A stretch of DNA of 64,000 bases from Diplolepis rosae (lineage: Eukaryota; Arthropoda; Insecta; Hymenoptera; Diplolepididae): assembly GCA_030998225.1 (NCBI GenBank), contig JAPYXD010000744.1, forward strand, positions 1,426,001 to 1,490,000, written 5' to 3'. The translations under genes and the position numbers were made by a program. The stretch's first letter is position 1. Every line of letters starts with the position of its first letter. The notes under the pieces are model-generated. The model made no database searches and was not told where the DNA came from. It was given only the letters and a program-made list of their open reading frames with translations. Of the stretch, positions 61,678 through 64,000 are shown piece by piece.

Positions 61678-62711
61678 TTATATGTCTATGGAATAATCTC
61701 TGTTATTAGATACTTCAAATAGTTGAGAAAGAGGATAAAGAGTGGTTTTTGTATCGTTCTGTCTATTACCTGTATTTATAGGTTGTACTGGTTTTATTAG
61801 AATGACGCTTTCCTGTGTATCTGAGTGTGGCGCCGATGCGTCTGGACCTTCCTTATCTTTTTTGGTAGGCCTTCTCGGTAGTTGTCTCGTTCCTAGGTGT
61901 AAAATTAAATTAGTGACTGAGTCCCAGAATGCGCCTAGTAAGTGAAAAGACCAGCCGAATAAATTATGTAATGCATATCCGTGTATAATAGTGTCTGCTA
62001 TTATTTTAATTCCTCTAATTATAATAATAAAACCTATTAATCCTGCGCTAGTTGTACCAAAATTTACAAACAGAGTCCAGAATCGACCCCACGCGGATTC
62101 AGCGATTTGATCTATTATCTCTTCATTAAATAAGTTCGTTAGGGATATTCCTTGATTTACTGTAGGTCTACCTGATATTTCTCTTGCTAATGAATTTAAT
62201 ATCATGGTTTTTTCTGCAGGGAACATAATGTGATCACGTAATCTATCGAGATCTGATTGTGAGTAAATACCACTCGTTGCTAAGGACGAAGGATTTTGGT
62301 ATCTCCAAGTTACTTTTGTAAGTGGTTTTATTATTGTTGGAGCTATTGATTCTACAGGATTAGCTATCAATTTGTACCATGTTTCACCGAAAAGGTACAT
62401 TGAAGGAATGAGAGTTGCAATTTGTTTGTGTGCCGGATTTTGTTAAGATATGAGTTCGTGGAGAGAGAAAGTAAGACTGGTTTCCTCTAGTTACTGGTAA
62501 TTGAAGATAACATTCTTCAGTTTTCCTATATTTTACTTCAACAGGTATACATTGTATGATGTGTACTACTTCTCCTGCCGTCACTGACATGAGATAATGT
62601 CGTTATATTCGCATTGTTTGAGCCGCAATCAAATCCAATGATGGCGTAAGTTGTTTTCATATAGAGCAATCTTAGAATCAGCAGTACCAAGAGGAAGCCT
62701 CGCAATCCCAT
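61678..62711 (-). pseudogene. env: Envelope-like glycoprotein 1, internally deleted
   Basis: ATG at 62709-62711 opens a clear signal peptide (MGLRGFLLVLLILRLLYMK) followed by FDCGSNNANITT with an N-glycosylation site. The frame is then lost. A second frame (62590-62384) carries VTAGEVVHIIQC and CYLQLPV. A third (62400-61678, 240 codons) carries the rest, with a hydrophobic membrane segment (TSAGLIGFIIIIRGIKII) and a second hydrophobic stretch (LFGWSFHLLGAFW). The layout is that of a type I viral-type glycoprotein whose central ectodomain has been lost. Similar glycoproteins occur in other insect LTR elements; I do not name the viral family with confidence. A strong acceptor CCTCCTTTTTCCAG sits two bases before the ATG. 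Confidence 0.7.
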
Positions 62712-62713
62712 GT

Positions 62714-62728
62714 CTGGAAAAAGGAGGT
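62714..62728 (-). promoter_or_regulatory. 3' splice site before envelope-like ORF 1
   Basis: ACCTCCTTTTTCCAG|AC ATGG on the minus strand. AG at 62714-62715, two bases before the start codon. Confidence 0.65.
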
Positions 62729-62823
62729 TTCAATTAGTAGCTTATATCATTTATTTATTATAGGTTTTTCAATATTACCTAGTAATATTTTTACATGTAC
62801 TGATCTGTATTATAGTTGAGTAC

Positions 62824-63105
62824 TTATTTCATTGAATTTAGAATTTCGGCTAAAGATTTGTGTCCTGACGATCGTAGACTGAGAATTAAATTGTTATAGG
62901 CTTCTGGACCCCGAGTTTTAATTGTCGTAAAAATTTCTCGGATTATAATTGGGTTAGTGAAATCTTTGCTCCACTCAGGTATGTTACAATCGTCGTGATT
63001 GTAGATTCCGTTTTGAATTAGATAAGGCCAAAGTGCTGTCATATCGACTAGATTTACAAATGCATCAATTAGGGCGTCAATATTTTTCCGATGAGTATAC
63101 TCCAT
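62824..63105 (-). CDS. CARD-only protein encoded by a retrovirus-like element
   Basis: 93 residues, intact. The whole length fits one caspase-recruitment domain (six-helix death fold). HRKNIDALIDAFVNL fits helix 1; LWPYLIQNGIYN helices 2-3; IIIREIFTTIKTRGPEAY helices 4-5, and LILSLRSSGHKSLAEIL helices 5-6. The HR..I, GI, TRGP-AY and LA-IL positions match CARDs of insect initiator caspases (Dronc type). CARDs pair with CARDs of adaptors such as the Apaf-1 homologue, so a CARD without a protease could block apoptosome assembly; this role is inferred. The start has a good context (CAAAATGG) six bases after a TTTCAG acceptor. It sits between integrase and envelope 1. Unlike its neighbours it has no frame damage. 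Confidence 0.75.
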   Translation of the reverse strand: MEYTHRKNIDALIDAFVNLVDMTALWPYLIQNGIYNHDDCNIPEWSKDFTNPIIIREIFTTIKTRGPEAYNNLILSLRSSGHKSLAEILNSMK

Positions 63106-63111
63106 TTTGAT

Positions 63112-63122
63112 CTGAAATTCAT
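63112..63122 (-). promoter_or_regulatory. 3' splice site before the CARD ORF
   Basis: ATGAATTTCAG|ATCAAAATGG on the minus strand. AG at 63112-63113; A+T-rich rather than C-rich tract upstream. Confidence 0.5.
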
Positions 63123-63186
63123 ATGTTTCTATATTATAATTTTATTATATTTTTATTATTATTTGTTTCTTCATTTTTTTAAATTA

Positions 63187-63999
63187 TTATGCAATATTCA
63201 TTTGTGATCTTTTTAGTCGGTTGACGTGAACTCCTGTCGGTTTTCCCTTTATGTTGATTTTTACATTTCCTTTTCCTAGTACGTCTAAAACTTCGTGAGG
63301 TCCTGTGTATTGATTATCCAGCTTTTTAATTTTTCCTCCTTTTAATAAAAATACATTGTCCCAAATTTTTATTTCCAAGGGATTTATTTTTCTATCGTGG
63401 TACATTTTTGATTTTTCTTTTGCCTTTATGAGGTTTTCTCTTGCTTGTGTTCGCATTTCATGCAGTTGTGTGACAAAGTTAACCAAATAATCATCATAAG
63501 TTTGCAATTTTTCATTTTGTGGTAGAGGTTCACTAGAGGGTTCACGGGCTAATTTGCCAAAAACTAATTCATAACGCGTACATTTTGTGGCTTCGTGTAC
63601 ACTTGTGTTATATGAAAACATTGCTAATTCTAGCCAATCATCCCATTCTGAGTTTTTTGCTACAAATTGTTTGAGATATTCACCTAAGACATGATGTGAT
63701 CCTTCAAGTGATCCATTGGATTGAGGGTGAAAAGCTGTGGTACGAAATTGTTTGATTCTAAAGCGTTTTGCTAATCTTTTTAATAAATTGTTTAAAAAAT
63801 CTCTGCCTTGATTCGTTAGTACTCCTTTTGGCGATCCAAATATGCAAATAAATGTTTTCACGAATGCGTCTGCTATTGTACCAGCTTGATGATTAGGAAG
63901 CGGTATTGCTAGAGAGTATTTTGTAAAATTACCTTGTATAGTAAGAATATACAGATTTCCAGACTTTGTTTCTGGTAGTGGACCAACAATATCCATTGA
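63187..63999 (-). pseudogene. pol: Integrase, C-terminal part of pol of element 3 (runs off the window)
   Basis: About 270 residues are visible, starting inside the catalytic core at MDIVGPLP (first catalytic D). The second catalytic position reads VLTNQGRDF: the expected D is N (AAT for GAT), which would abolish activity if the sequence is right. The third is E in HPQSNGSLEGS. A GPHEV module (YTGPHEVLDVLG) closes the protein, which ends at TAA near 63187. The type is Ty3/gypsy integrase. The methionine at 63996 is internal; the zinc domain and RT lie beyond the window. Confidence 0.9.
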
Positions 64000-64000
64000 T

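Larger units (their letters stand above)
57644..64000 (-). mobile_element. Retrovirus-like LTR element 3 (partial), with CARD, two envelope-like and dsRBD genes
   Basis: This is the 3' part of a Ty3/gypsy-like element on the minus strand; the 5' LTR, gag and most of pol lie beyond 64000. Order: integrase (64000-63187), CARD ORF (63105-62824), envelope-like 1 (62711-61678), triple dsRBD with zinc knuckle (61667-60302), F-type envelope-like 2 (60218-58816), polypurine tract, LTR (58692 to about 57644). Good 3' splice sites precede the CARD, envelope 1 and envelope 2 ORFs. All genes but the CARD ORF carry frameshifts, stops or a changed catalytic residue. That these all belong to one element is inferred from shared orientation, tight packing and one terminal LTR. 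Confidence 0.8.

Overview
The window reads as nuclear DNA of an arthropod, most likely an insect. It is very A+T-rich, carries a spliced host gene whose protein is insect-like, and is otherwise made almost entirely of transposable elements nested inside one another. I recognise one host gene, the coatomer zeta subunit (COPI coat), on the minus strand at 2958-4254, rebuilt from five short exons that together encode 178 residues. No rRNA, tRNA gene or CRISPR array was found.

Layout. 1-2957: A+T-rich DNA with a possible promoter and first exon near 975-1203 and an 0.9-kb inverted-repeat element (1872-2762). 4542-20012: a fold-back DNA element (TTA target duplication). A Ty3/gypsy LTR element is inserted in its right arm (9914-19868, target duplication ATAA). 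That element's reverse transcriptase is split by a 4.1-kb DNA element (12857-16965, duplication AACCT), which in turn holds a Harbinger-type MITE (15006-15311, duplication TTA): four nested levels. 20013-25347: A+T-rich DNA with several small fold-back elements. 25348-37094: a DNA transposon with about 0.7-kb terminal inverted repeats, an intron-containing transposase with one nonsense codon, and a young Ty3/gypsy element (28277-36378, duplication ATGT) with gag, a frameshift site, pol and two 3' zinc-binding ORFs. 37373-38483: a solo LTR (duplication AACC). 39907-57310: a giant hAT-like element (8-bp duplication GTTGCAAC) whose arms are opposed arrays of a 111/222-bp satellite, with another satellite-filled inverted-repeat element (41632-46348) near its centre.

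57644-64000 (minus strand): the 3' half of a retrovirus-like LTR element that runs off the window. In its transcription order it encodes the integrase end of pol, a CARD-only protein, an envelope-like glycoprotein, a protein with three double-stranded-RNA-binding domains plus a CCHC zinc knuckle, a second envelope-like ORF of F/errantivirus type, a polypurine tract and the 3' LTR. Three of these ORFs follow good 3' splice sites, as expected if each is made from its own spliced RNA. CARD and dsRBD modules are parts of the host's cell-death and RNA-interference machinery. The element therefore looks as if it captured two host-defence modulators. I regard this as the most novel content of the window. 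Most of its genes carry frameshifts or stops, so this copy is an old one; only the CARD ORF is fully open.
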